This document shows positions 36,001-47,098 of a stretch of 64,000 bases of DNA, in pieces; position 1 is the stretch's first letter; every line of letters begins with the position of its first letter. The notes below the pieces were generated by a model. It searched no databases, was not told the origin of the DNA, and saw only the letters and a list, made by a program, of their open reading frames with translations. Where the stretch lies: positions 11,661,001 through 11,725,000 of the forward strand of contig OX387199.1 in the NCBI GenBank assembly GCA_947561715.1, written 5' to 3'. A program made the position numbers and the translations under genes. Source of the stretch: Ascidia mentula (lineage: Eukaryota; Chordata; Ascidiacea; Phlebobranchia; Ascidiidae).

Positions 36001-36338
36001 GCATAGCGCCCAATGCAAGTTTACCATCTCATATATCTATTTCGTCTGAAGACCAAAAGCAAACAAAACGAGGCGGGATATTTGCTTCATTTCGAATACG
36101 CTCAACCCGTATGGCTCAGAGTGCAAGTGAAAGCTCTATTTCCAAACACCCTGCTATACCAAGCAGACTTTGTAGAAATATTTCTGAAGCAGATAAACTT
36201 TCCGAAATTCCTGCGGAAGTAAAATTTGAGCTGAAAGAAACCAACACTGAAACAGATTCCAAGGCATCGGAACAAAAATCAAGTTTTATCACTAAAGAAG
36301 AACGATGCAATGATGACGACGATGAAGTATTCATGTAG
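33009..36338 (+). CDS. Single-pass membrane protein with cysteine-rich juxtamembrane segment and PPxY motif (7 exons, 308 aa)
   Basis: I do not recognise the family. Exons: 33009-33052, 33624-33765, 34852-34954, 35401-35457, 35607-35746, 35815-35848, 35932-36338. They sum to 309 codons, with all splice sites GT-AG and phases agreeing. Residues 1-51 are polar with possible N-glycosylation sites (NAS, NSS) and no signal peptide. A membrane helix spans about 52-73 (YILIGMIVAMMFCMTVCCLC), with clustered cysteines at 64-74 suited to palmitoylation. The cytoplasmic part has a PPxY motif (DPPPPRYSDV, Y136), which in other small membrane adaptors binds WW domains of NEDD4-type ligases. The last exon is basic and serine-rich and ends in acidic DDDDEVFM. 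A polyadenylation signal lies at 36547. The layout resembles PMEPA1-like or other PPxY adaptors, but I see no specific homology. Confidence 0.75.
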
Positions 36339-36993
36339 TACCATTTCTCAATACAATGTAAATACCACATCCCTTACGTTATATGCAACAGTTTTTGCTT
36401 ATTTTTCGACCACATTATAAAATATGTGCCAAGGTTAACAGTTGCAACTAAACTTGTCAAACACACCTCGCATTTGAGTTTCGTACAAATTCTTCAAATA
36501 ATTTCAATGCTGCACCATAGTTACGCAGGGTAGCACACCGAAATTAAATAAATTAGATGCTCTCAACATTAACACATAAAAGGAATTGTGAACGTTGAAC
36601 TGAAACTCTTGTAACTTGTTGATTGTTAAAATGTGAAATAATATACACAAGGTGTATTGAAACCCTGTTTTAGGCCTTTTTTATGTGACAGCACTTCTGA
36701 AAGCACTCATTGACAGTATTATTCATCGTTAACCTTAGTTTATTTCATGTTTCAGACGGTGCCTTTGTACATTTTTGGAGTGTGGAGCACAACTAAATAT
36801 TTTTTCGCACATGTTTGTGGTAATCTGCTGCGTACATACAAAGTACTTCCTTACGTGGTTTTGTAATAGCGAAGTCGATACTCCTATACAGAATGCTGGG
36901 TAGTACATGTTACAATCTCAACGAAGTGTCTGTCGTTGATTGAAGCAACTCGCGTTGAGAAACTGTTTTCACTTCTGCAACGTTTTGGCAAAT
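36339..36993. other. Spacer between convergent 3' ends
   Basis: Holds the 3' untranslated region of the PPxY protein gene (AATAAA at 36547) and, on the other strand, that of the SLC16-like gene (AATAAA as TTTATT at 36739-36744). Nothing else is seen. Confidence 0.6.
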
Positions 36994-39900
36994 TTAAATC
37001 ATGTTTCTTCGTGAGGTCACATTTAATCGACCTTGAGATAAGCGCGGCCGAAAGTGATGTTTTCGGGACCATTTGGGCATCGGCATGTGGGTTCTCTGAA
37101 CATTGTTTATGGTGTTTGCCTCTGATTCTGAGATGTGTATGGACAGAAAACTCTCAGCCGGTAACTGCGGTTGCTTTTTAGCCCACAGAGGAATCAGGAG
37201 CAAAACGACGGCGGATAAAATCATAGTTCCGCCAGCAAGATAAAATGCCATTTCATAATTTCCTTGCTGGTCTCTTAACGCTCCTGTCAATGTATTATTC
37301 CTGGCAGTTGCCTATAATTGCTGTTTAAAAAAAACAAACCTGCTATTGGTGGTCCCATGGAGCTAAGTGAAATTACTGCTAGTATGCACCCCCATGCAAC
37401 AGACAACTTTTCTGCACCAACTATGTCCAAAGTCATAACTGGTAGAAGAATCTCAACTCCTCCATCCAGTACACCCATAATGATAGCATAAGCCACTAAT
37501 CCTGGCTTTGTACTGAGGCTAAACGGAACAACAAAACGTTACCCGTGTGTTTTAGAATTAACACTCGTACTTGCCTTGGTTGTAGAAAGTTAACTACTCC
37601 CATGAGCAGTGTACTACACTGGGACAAGTAGAGACGATTGATTTTAGGTAAATCGGCCACTCTTCCAGCAACTAATCGGCTAAACCCTGCAGCTAGGCTC
37701 ATGTACTGAATAACGTGTGATCCGAAAGCACGATCAAGCTGAATGTCGCTTGCCAGTTTAGGCTGCAAAAAGTTTCAATTTATCACTGAATCTAGATAAC
37801 GGTTGGAAACGCAAAACATGTTTTCGTCTAATAATAGCATCCACTGCATGTTATACGTTGCATAATTATAACCTCTACTTACACAAAGGTTTTGCGCCAG
37901 GAACTCAAAATTTTGAATGAATTATGACATGCAATATTGTGTTTGCTAATTAGCCTATGCTTTTTCAATTGAGAAGCTTTTTACAATTAGATTCTGTCAG
38001 AAGATGTTTTTGCAATAAATCGCAATCGTATACTCGTTTCATTTTTATGGTTGCAAATCCTGTCGTTCGGCCGCTTTTTAACGTTGGGGAACCCCAGTGC
38101 TTTGGCCAATAATGTATTCTACATGTTTTTTGTTTTACTGTTTCCAAATAAATGTCGTTGTTGCCTTCAATGGCCCCCAACGCGATCCTTGGCAAAACAT
38201 AGGCTTGAAGAGTTTCGATTTTGAAAAGCAGAAATAACGTCACTGAACACGGTTGGGTTTTTGTAAACTTACATATACATTGGATGACTATACTAGGTAT
38301 AGTTCAACTTTGATTTACATTTTTGCCTACGTTTAAAAGAAGAAAAACATTCAAATTAACTAAGTTTTAAATAAAGAACGTTTTCGTGCAAATAACAGTA
38401 CAAACGTTTTTTTATTCATTCCTTAACAAAACCGCAAGCTATTTTGTAGAAAACAATTATTGTATGTTGCTAACACTACGTTTTCTGATATAATGTAATG
38501 TAACTCGATTATCCGTTTTCCTGTGGGAAGCAATAGATAACGTTTAAAATAAAAAATTTCGAGAAAGCGCACAATTTTCTGCAAAGGCAAATGGCTCTAA
38601 TAACACGACCGAATGTGCAAAAAGGAAAAGGCTGCACAATTTCGCACAACGTGCATTTTGGCTTGCACTTTTTTTTGCTATATATTTTATAAAAATCTTG
38701 CTAATTACGTTTGGTTGGGAAGTCAAATTTATTATTAGTAAGAAATTAATCAATTTGATTTAAATAAACAAACGACTATATGAAATACTCTGTAGTAATT
38801 AGTCATTCAGTTTGTATTTAACTTATATATGACTGTACAAAAATTACGTTGTCTGGCAAAAAAGCCTCGGTCGCAAATAGTTTCACATTGATATTTGACT
38901 GACATGTTAAATGTTTACAATCCTTTTCCCACTGCAGCACGCAATAGAAACCCGGATGCAAAAAGACGTGCGAGTGACTTTTTTCGGATTATGGTATCTG
39001 GCTGAAGCATTTAGTGATAAGCCGAGAAAAAGGCAAAGTGGTAAATTGAAATGAACGCATTGTGTCACGTGGTCAAACATTTCCTGGGTGGTGAATAAAA
39101 CAAGGGCCCTGTGGTGGGCTGTATGGCATTTATTCAGGAGTAACTGAAGCTGGAGGAATTTAACAAGCGAAAAATACAAGTAAGTGTCACTGATAATACA
39201 GTTTCTTAAAATATTTAATTTAACATATGTACCAATTTGAATAAGTATTTTGAATAAAAAGCTATTCAGCTTTGCAGTTAGACTATTATAGTTTTGTAAT
39301 TCATCTCAAACCTTTTAACAAAAGTTTGTTTTAAACAACAAGTGTTTTGAAAAACATAACAGACACTTGAAATGAAAATGAAATTTTCCCACACCACGTG
39401 TCGTTACAGGTTTTTCATTTATAAACTATAATACGACTAACTATAATAGGCCTCATTGTCTATTTTACAACAGCTGGTTGTCGCCAAGCTAAAGGAAAAC
39501 TTTAGCAGTACCGGATAGGGAGCTAATCAGTCATGTATCACATTACATTGGAAGCGGCAGCTCGTACAAGAAAACATACAAGCTGTTGGGCATAGATGCC
39601 AAAAACATGAATTTTGCTTTTTGTCACAATTTTTTTCAGCAACCCACCTTTCTGAAGTGTACTTATCATTACAGAAAGCGTGTGTGTGCTAAAAAAGATT
39701 GTTGCTATCTGCTCAACGTAGTTAAATTTCGGTCTACATTTTTAACTCACCATGTGAACCCAGGGTACCAGATAGCCGACTTTACACAAACCCACGGCTA
39801 TTGACCAAACTACAAACGCCTTATTTTTCCAAAGCGATAGGTCTAAAACGAACTTTCTAGCCGGTGAATATTTAAGCTTTTCATTCGCGCTTGCAGGCTG

Positions 39901-42508
39901 AACACCCAGTTTCTGCAGAGGTCTAAAAAATAACGTTTAGTTTCAAATCAAACGAAAACAACTTTGGCCACCCACCTCTCTGTTATGCGATAATGATCAT
40001 TACAGAAAGCGTGTGTGTGCCGAAATTGTTTATCACGTTCAAAGCATTTTACAAACCATAGAGTATGTATATGTAAGTATGTATGTATGTTATACAACTG
40101 TGCTTGATAACTGCACATCGTAGTTTACTTGAAACTAACCTGTACGAGGTAGCAAATAACAATGATGAAAAGACACAGCCAGAAAGCACGCGAACAGCGA
40201 CCCTCCATCCATACCGTTGATTAACCGAGTTGAAGACAGGTGCAAGCAGCACAGTTCCCAGTGCACTACCAGATAAGCATATTCCATTCGCCAACGCGCG
40301 ATGGGAGCTTGAGTCAAAGTTATTGTATATTACAAACACCATAAGGCCCTTAATATTTTTTTTGTAATTATTGCGGCGTGCAGTTATACGACAGACCAGT
40401 GGTCCCCCAACCTTTTTTCTTTTTTTTGTTTTTTTTACCACACTGGGATTTGAACGCAGGATGTCCTGGGCACAAATCCCGATCCGGTTTTGATCTTGAT
40501 ATGTGGGTCGGGCGCTTGCGACACCCAATGGCGAACTCACGAGCGCCCATATCGAATGCTGTAGTTAGAATTGGACAATAACTAGTTTTGTAACTCGGAG
40601 AATTATAGCGAAATTTTGGTTATTCCAATTTGGTAAAAAAATTATGTACAAATTTTAGTTAAGCTCAACTTACAACCTTATTTCCAAGTTTGTTAAAATT
40701 TGTCAAACAGCATCTTATAGTTACTAATTAAAAGTGCCCCCTTGTAAAATAAATGAAAAATTTTGGTTTGATACAAGAAGGAATTTTATTCAACCACCAG
40801 CACAAGTAGCACGGATATTGAAAATGAGCGAGAGTCATAGTGAATACGACAAAAAGCTACGGTAACAGCAACCGTAAAGGTCACAGTTGGCACGCCGGTT
40901 CGGAACCACTGTGGTAAACTATTGCTAAACGGTTTAATTTTTATTTGACCGGTGTTCATAGACTGTAGTGTTTAAACCTTTGTTGAAAATATATAAAGTT
41001 AGTTTAGTTTATATTTTATTTTTGTAGGTACCTGAAGTAGCTTGACACTATAACTGCTCCCTGCATATAGCAAAGACTTGTACCAAAACCAAAACCAAGA
41101 CCGTAAGTGACAAAGAGTGCATCGACTGATGAAACGAATGAGGATGCAAAAAAGCATGTAGCCGCCACAAATATTCCAAGCATTGCAATTTTACGACATC
41201 CGTACTTGTTTGAGAGAGCACCGCCAAGTGGTGCAAATAAAAGAATTGCCCCGAATGCAATCGACCCAACCCATGCTGAAACAAACATAAAATATACGAA
41301 GAATACAATTGTGTTTTGTGCAAAATTACATAATCAAGAAAACAGCAAAGTTCTGATTTTATAGTGATAGAAAGTAAATAAGAGGGATTTCGTTTATACA
41401 TACATCATCACAACAAATGACTATATGACCGCCATTAGTCGATTTTTTTTCTATCGTCCCAAAAATTGTCAATGTCGCAAAAAATAGCAGGACTTAATTG
41501 CCATCGCAAAACCTTAAAAGGAACAAGTGACCTGTCTGTAGCCTTCTTTGAAATAAGCACTTCGGCCCTTTTCGTTCAAAAATAAGGAAAACAAGTTTTT
41601 TTTTTCCTGTCCTTTTTCAAACTACGTACGTCGCCTACTTACGACGATTCATAAATTTGGGACCAGTTTGTTCTATGACAAAATTGCTACACGGCCAATC
41701 CAACTACTAAACCCGTTCATTTTCGACTTTTTAAGGATTATGTTTTTAGCAGTTGATAGAACGAAAGTTTTATCAGGATGTATCAGTAAAGTGCAATTGT
41801 TGCTATTGTTTCTGTTTGACCTTTTCGGTCAACTGCATCCCTATTGATGTTTGCACCATTTCAATCACTCCATGTTGCACACTTTAATTGCATACTCCGG
41901 TTAAACATGACAAGATGTGCGACATTCGGGTGATGTCGGTATGACAGCCCGCTGGTCGATGAATAATGTTAGTTGCATACGAAATATAATTTTTCATTCA
42001 CCATGAGAACCATTCACTCGGTTAAGAAACCTGGTTATATTTGGCCGGTATACATTGGGAACCACCGATAGGCCGATGGTCCATGGAAAAAGGCAATAGT
42101 GAGTTAAGCGGGCCTTTTATCTGCAGGTACCTTCGCTATATCTGTACCTAACCAGTTGGATAGGTATACCAAGAAATATTGTCACAACGACTTACCGGTT
42201 TTTGACAAAGATTCTCCAAATTCGTTCACAAGATCCAAGTACAATAAACCAAAGCAGTTATGACTGCCTATTAAAATAACGTTTATCAAAGAGGCACAAA
42301 TAGTTACAATCCAACCCCATCCTCCATCTGGTGGGTTAAAGTGTGCGACCCTTGTAGTACTGTTTTCATCGTCATTTTGGTTGGTATCACTTGACAGATT
42401 TTCTAATTCCGCACAGCTACCCGACAATTGTAACGGGTTTCTAGACAAAGGTACGTGACTTGGGCTGGTGCGTTCTTTTAATTCTATGTCTTCTGCATTG
42501 CTTGTCAT
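36994..42508 (-). CDS. SLC16/monocarboxylate-transporter-like protein (7 exons, 517 aa)
   Basis: Major-facilitator carrier of the MCT family, which moves monocarboxylates and related solutes across the plasma membrane. Minus-strand exons: 42508-42196, 41275-41032, 40307-40140, 39922-39751, 37762-37575, 37518-37340, 37283-36994. They sum to 518 codons with agreeing phases. The family signature appears before TM1 as PPDGGWGWIVT. Later landmarks: FAPLGGALSNKYGCRKIAM (TM2-3 loop), YGLGFGFGTSLCYMQGAVIV, HRALANGICLSGSALGT, the TM7 region DLSLWKNKAFVVW, and the TM8-11 region GFSRLVAGRVADLPKINR to GPPIAG, then NYEMAFYLAGG. The 61 residues before the signature are polar and acidic. Exon 5 ends in a GC donor (AAG|GCAAGT). 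A start at 42508 was chosen because an upstream in-frame ATG at 42577 adds a poor leader. The substrate cannot be told, and close relatives include the orphan MCT9/12/14 types. Confidence 0.9.
40396..40912. mobile_element. hAT-like MITE remnant in the SLC16-like gene intron
   Basis: The left end reads CAGTGGTCCCCCAACCTTTT. The right end reads, on the minus strand, CAGTGGTTCCGAACCGGC. The 8-bp flanks do not match. The SINE-like unit lies directly inside the left end, so this may be two elements side by side. Confidence 0.45.
40413..40553 (-). mobile_element. tRNA-derived SINE-like element
   Basis: On the minus strand it starts near GATATGGGCGCTCGTGAG, has an A-box-like TTCGCCATTGGGTG, a strong B-box-like GCGTTCAAATCCC (40445-40457), and ends in an A-rich tail of about 25 nt (40413-40438). 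RNA polymerase III promoter boxes plus a terminal A tract is the SINE signature. It does not fold as an intact tRNA, and other copies were not found in this window. Confidence 0.5.
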
Positions 42509-43355
42509 TGTAAAAAACTGTGTGGACGTATCTTCCTCGATAACGAAACCATAATTTTGTAATTCAAGAAAGTACAATTATTCCATAACAATGACCTCTC
42601 ACAGCACAAGTTACGTCACAGCCATTTCAATTAAAAAGGATTACCTGATGATTAAAATTACTTGCAAAAACCAGTGTTTCTTAACAGCCGTTGTTAATTT
42701 TTTCACCCCAATATATGCTATCTCAACATTAGACGAAATTCTTCTGATGCAAAGTGGATACTTTTGCCGTAATAAGTATCATATTTTATCGTTTTGTTCT
42801 GTTCATTGCATTTAGTTTAGATTAAAAAAAAATCAGGCAGTAAAAGTTGTTTGAAATTTTACAAGTCCACATATGTGGTAAGGTCGAGACACATGCTTCC
42901 CGTGGACTTTTTTACTTATGACGCAGTTACACAATTTCTCAGTCTTCTTGTTTCAACGATGTTGTTTGTGATTTAAAAAATATGCTATAATTTTATCTCT
43001 TGCTATACAAAATACAAACAAAATAATGGACACAAATAAATGTGGTGTAGCTTACACAGTGGCCAAGCAATAACGATTTTTCTTGTTGTCTAGCTTTCCG
43101 TCTCAACTTTGCCTCCTACTACAGACTTATTTCAAGGCATCTATTTTAACAAACATTTTCTCATCACCACATAAATAGAAATTTTAAGCGGACCTACACA
43201 AGCCTTTAGCCAACAGGCAAAGCCCAGTGGAACATATTGCATAAATAGTCCAAAAGATGATACAAAAGTGCACTAAAATGTTTTCTTAACAATTGAAATT
43301 TTGATGCTTCCTTCATATCACCATGGTCTTCTGTTTGTTCAGACTTGGTTTTGGA
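42509..43355. other. Spacer between the SLC16-like gene start and the SDF2 3' end
   Basis: Should contain the promoter of the transporter gene and the 3' untranslated region of SDF2. No gene or repeat recognised. Confidence 0.4.
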
Positions 43356-44630
43356 CTATTCAACGCTCATATTCTCACTTGGCCTTAAAATTATTGCCTC
43401 CATTGTTTTCCAGTATGCAGCAGATGACTTGCCACCATCAGATGTAGCCAAAACCTCCTGTTGTCCTTGAATGGGTCTTCCATAAACTTTAGCTGTGATA
43501 CAAATGGTTGAATACACATAAAGCTAGCCAGCTCTATAACACTAATCCACCTACGTTTAAGCAAATTTAAAGTCAAAAGACTTACATGAACATGCTAGAA
43601 GGCTTTTTGTCTCTTTGTGTCTAAATTGAACATACTCTTTACGTTCCCAGTAAGTCCCAGAACAATCAACAATCCAATTATCTAAATCATCACCTGTCCC
43701 ATCTTCCCCAAAACAGCTTACTTCCTGAAAAAAGTTTAGAGCTTCCAGTGGTTTTCAATTAGTTTTTTAGAGGCATGCATAGCAATTGAATATGAGACCT
43801 TCACTAAAGGAGTTTGGAAAAATACAACACCTACTAACACCACACACATATCAGTATTTTTTTGCATTACCCACAAAAAATTATTAGATAAAACAAATGT
43901 TGAGTAGTTTACACATAATATGAGGCATTTATTAAAATATTGAGTCAAAAAATATATCACAGAAAAACATAACTAATAGGACATAAAGAAACACGCTCTT
44001 CTCGAGTTTAACTAATAAAAGAGGAGAGCACATAGCACACTCTGTTTAAAAAAAAATCAAATTCACCAATAGTTTGTATTTGTGCTGCTTTTATAAAAAA
44101 ACAAAGTTCTACACCCACCTGACCTACTGACATGGGAGCTTTAAAATGATGACTATGTAAATTAGATTGAGTTTTAATGTGTGTCAAACGAATAGACTGC
44201 CCACATTTGATTGGAGTTCCTCTGGCAATGTATTCATCTGTAGGACTCCGTACCTGCCAGTAACTGTTACCATCATCTTGTGAAGACATTCCAGTTATTG
44301 ATTGCTGGCCACTTCCTGTATATGTACACATATATGTTATATGTATGTCTGTATTTTAATTTTCACAAGTAAATAACAGGAATCTACGACAGTAGGAAGT
44401 AAAATTATTTTTTTCTTTATTAAGTTAAAAAATTAAAAGCAAGAATTCCTGTTTATTATCTAGAATACTTACCTGTGCCATATTTTACATCATGGGAGTG
44501 TAAGCGGACTTTAAATGCCTGGTTTATAAGTTTCACAGTAGAACCACAGGTTACATAATCTTCTTCAAGCTGAGCAGATTGTGTATTTGACAGAATCATA
44601 AAAGACAATATGATAGTTGCAAATTTCATT
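43356..44630 (-). CDS. SDF2: SDF2 (stromal cell-derived factor 2 family, MIR domains), signal-peptide exon out of frame
   Basis: Secretory-pathway chaperone-associated protein with three MIR repeats (SDF2/SDF2L1 work with ER Hsp40/BiP and protein O-mannosylation). Exons: 44630-44473, 44315-44119, 43724-43586, 43492-43356. Motifs: VRLHSHDVKYGTGSGQQSIT, GNSYWQVRSPTDE, CGQSIRLTHIKTQSNLHSHH, SCFGEDGTGDDLDNWIVDC, YWERKEYVQFRHKETK, VYGRPIQGQQEV, YWKTMEAI. The ATG at 44630 begins a typical signal peptide (MKFATIILSFMILSNTQ), but that frame stops at once. The mature frame (QLEEDYVTCGS) is one base off, near the CACAAATCTG run at 44577-44587. Either the assembly has one base too many there, or the true first exon lies upstream and splices at CTGCTCAG (about 44571). 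Total length would be near 209 aa, normal for the family. The C terminus (SENMSVE) lacks the HDEL-type retrieval signal of SDF2L1. Confidence 0.85.
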
Positions 44631-46008
44631 TCTATAGAGTTCCAGATCTGTGGTATTCTGAATGTGCATGGCCAATGTAATATACTTCAGAGAAAAGTGA
44701 TTGACATTATTCACAAATACTATAGGTTATAGCCTATACAAATATTTCCTTCAAGCATAGCACATGCTGTCTAGCAACTAAAAGTTTTGCATTATTGCCT
44801 CCTCCACATTTAAATAAGCCTTTCATTAGCTTGGAATCTTCTGTAACTGTCCAAATATTGCTAATCTCGGCAGTAGGGCAACTGGTGTTGGAAGATTAAT
44901 GCAAAAAATATGTCTCGAAACCTATTACATAAATTTGACTAAAACTTGTAGGCAAAGTAATTTGTGTTTCCATTTATTGTGTTTCGTCACAGCAAGACGC
45001 TGGACACGTTGCAGACCTGTAGATTAGACATGCACAATGTGCCAAACTTCCTGTGCCGTGTGTTTCGTTCTAATTTATCATTAGTTTAAAGGTGCTCTGT
45101 AGATTATACAACAAATCCTTTGTTAATAATCTGGCCATTTCGTAATTTCGCTTCGACCAACCTTTTGCCACGTAACGATAAATTGTAAATTAGCATGAAC
45201 TAATCCTATGCATGTCCTGCCAGAACCCAGCACAGGCAATTTTATTAGCACACAATTTAAGTTTCGAGAAAGTACGTGGCTCTTGCAACATAAACATCTT
45301 ACAGCGTCGCACATATGCAATAGGTGGCGCTTCACTTTCGTAAATGATAATTGTTAGTCGTAGTATCCTTGAATTTAAAGAGAAATGGCCAAAAATCAAT
45401 CTCTTCTGTCTTCTTCTGTTATTGAATTATCGTGGTCATCCAATTTATGGACAATTTGATTCCTACCAAGTGCTGTTTCATTGGACGCAAGGCAGGCAAC
45501 GTAAATTTGGGTTCCTTTTTAGTTCCTGTCACATATCAGTAATCAGTTGACGTGCATGGAAGCATATTAAATTAGAATCGCATGGAAAACATGGACAAGG
45601 GGTTTCACATTTTCTCTTTATAGTAATAATAGAGCCATGTTTCCACATGATAGTTATGCTCACAACTTCGATTTAATCGCAATACGCTATTGTATTTTTT
45701 TAGATTTATGAACCGCCACTTGTAAGTTATGTTAAATAAACCATGGTAAACTAATCGACAAAAAATCACTTCGTTTGTTTAGTATATATGATAAAGATAG
45801 ACTAATAAGAGCATCAATATCCTAAAAAAGGTTTTTCTATAGCTATAAACATTAAGCATAACACAGACATCAATAGCATAAAAACGGACTTCAGTGGCCC
45901 TGATAAAATGGCCAAAATAGTTACCGTGTGCGACGTGTGTGTGTGGTTCCTCAAAACCACCGTGTCTCTGAAACCAACACTAACCCAAGCCCGAACCCCA
46001 ACTTTGGA
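44631..46008. other. Intergenic region upstream of SDF2
   Basis: Expected to hold the SDF2 promoter. Open frames of 60-70 codons around 45123-45550 overlap on both strands and show no motif. No gene supported. Confidence 0.4.
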
Positions 46009-46442
46009 AGTTGTTGCCAGATTTTTTTTACCAAAAGCGCCTAATTTTTTGTTTTAACACGCCCAAAAGCGCCAATTTCTGCAAAAACAACACGCCCAAA
46101 TGCGCCCAATGTTAATGAAGTTGACACATATCAGTTACGTACACCAATGGTCATTTTATGCTTATGGTTGAACACTTAAACTAAGACCGTGAGCAGAACG
46201 CAACACCTGTAACACTAATTACTTTGATCACAGTCGTCTTTGCAATATGATTATGACGTCATATTTCGTTGTGTGGTCAGTTTGCAGTATTTTGAATACG
46301 GCTGAAACAGCGTTTTGTTACATAATTAATGAGTTAATTATCAAACTTTTAAATTTCTTAAACACGCCCAAAGCGCAAGGTGCAATAAAAAAGCGCAAAC
46401 GCCCAATTATTGGGCGTAAAAAGCGCCCAACTGGCAACACTG
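46009..46442. mobile_element. hAT-like MITE, copy 1
   Basis: The left end AGTTGTTGCCAGATTTTTTT and the minus-strand right end CAGTGTTGCCAGTTGGGCGC form the TIR. The interior is rich in ACGCCCAAAAGCGCC words. It shares interior sequence with copy 2 just downstream. No clean target duplication. Confidence 0.6.
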
Positions 46443-46497
46443 GTTTGTGCCTTTGCGGTGCCAAATGTGCACATGATTGATTTGAGACTTTTCGCAA

Positions 46498-46721
46498 GTG
46501 TTGCCAGATTTTTTTTCAAAAAGGGGCCAAATGTTTTTTGTTTCAACACGCCCAAAAGCGCCAATTTCTGCAAAAAAACAATACGCCCACCGTAAATGAA
46601 GTTTACACATATCTGTTACGTACAGCAATGGTCAGTTTATGCATATGGTTGGCACGCCCAAATGCCCAAGGACAACAAAAAAGCTCAAACACCCACGACA
46701 ACACGCCCAATTGCCAACACT
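46498..46721. mobile_element. hAT-like MITE, copy 2
   Basis: TIR AGTGTTGCCA at both ends. Flanks ACTTTTCGC (46487-46495) and ACTTTCGC (46722-46729) look like a slightly worn 8-bp duplication. Shorter than copy 1 but the same interior family (AGCGCCAATTTCTGCAAAAA). Confidence 0.65.
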
Positions 46722-47098
46722 ACTTTCGCGCGATTACGATTGACCGAGGTGGGTGTGTTTGATGGCGTCCCAGCAGAAGTAAAGCTGAAACTTATCACAT
46801 TTCGTCAAAAAGTATGATTCGATTTCGACTTGTATTTTTTATATCTTGGTTATAAAGCCTTAACTCGTTATCAGCATGCCAAATTTCACAAAAGGCCACT
46901 CTTTTGCCGCCAACTGCGCCACTCGCTAGAGTGCATAGACATAGGCCTGTGTGTGCTTTTAGAATAGAGATATACAGCAAACACTACCGATGTTTTATTT
47001 CCAAAGATTGTATTTCAAAAATTAGGATAACAAAATATTAGTAGACTTAAAATTGCCATCATATATTGAATACGCCTTTCCCAAGACAATTCGATCTC

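Noticed and set aside
40378-40581. A functional tRNA gene on the minus strand
   Set aside because: The B box is good but arms and acceptor stem do not pair as a tRNA, and the A tract marks a SINE.
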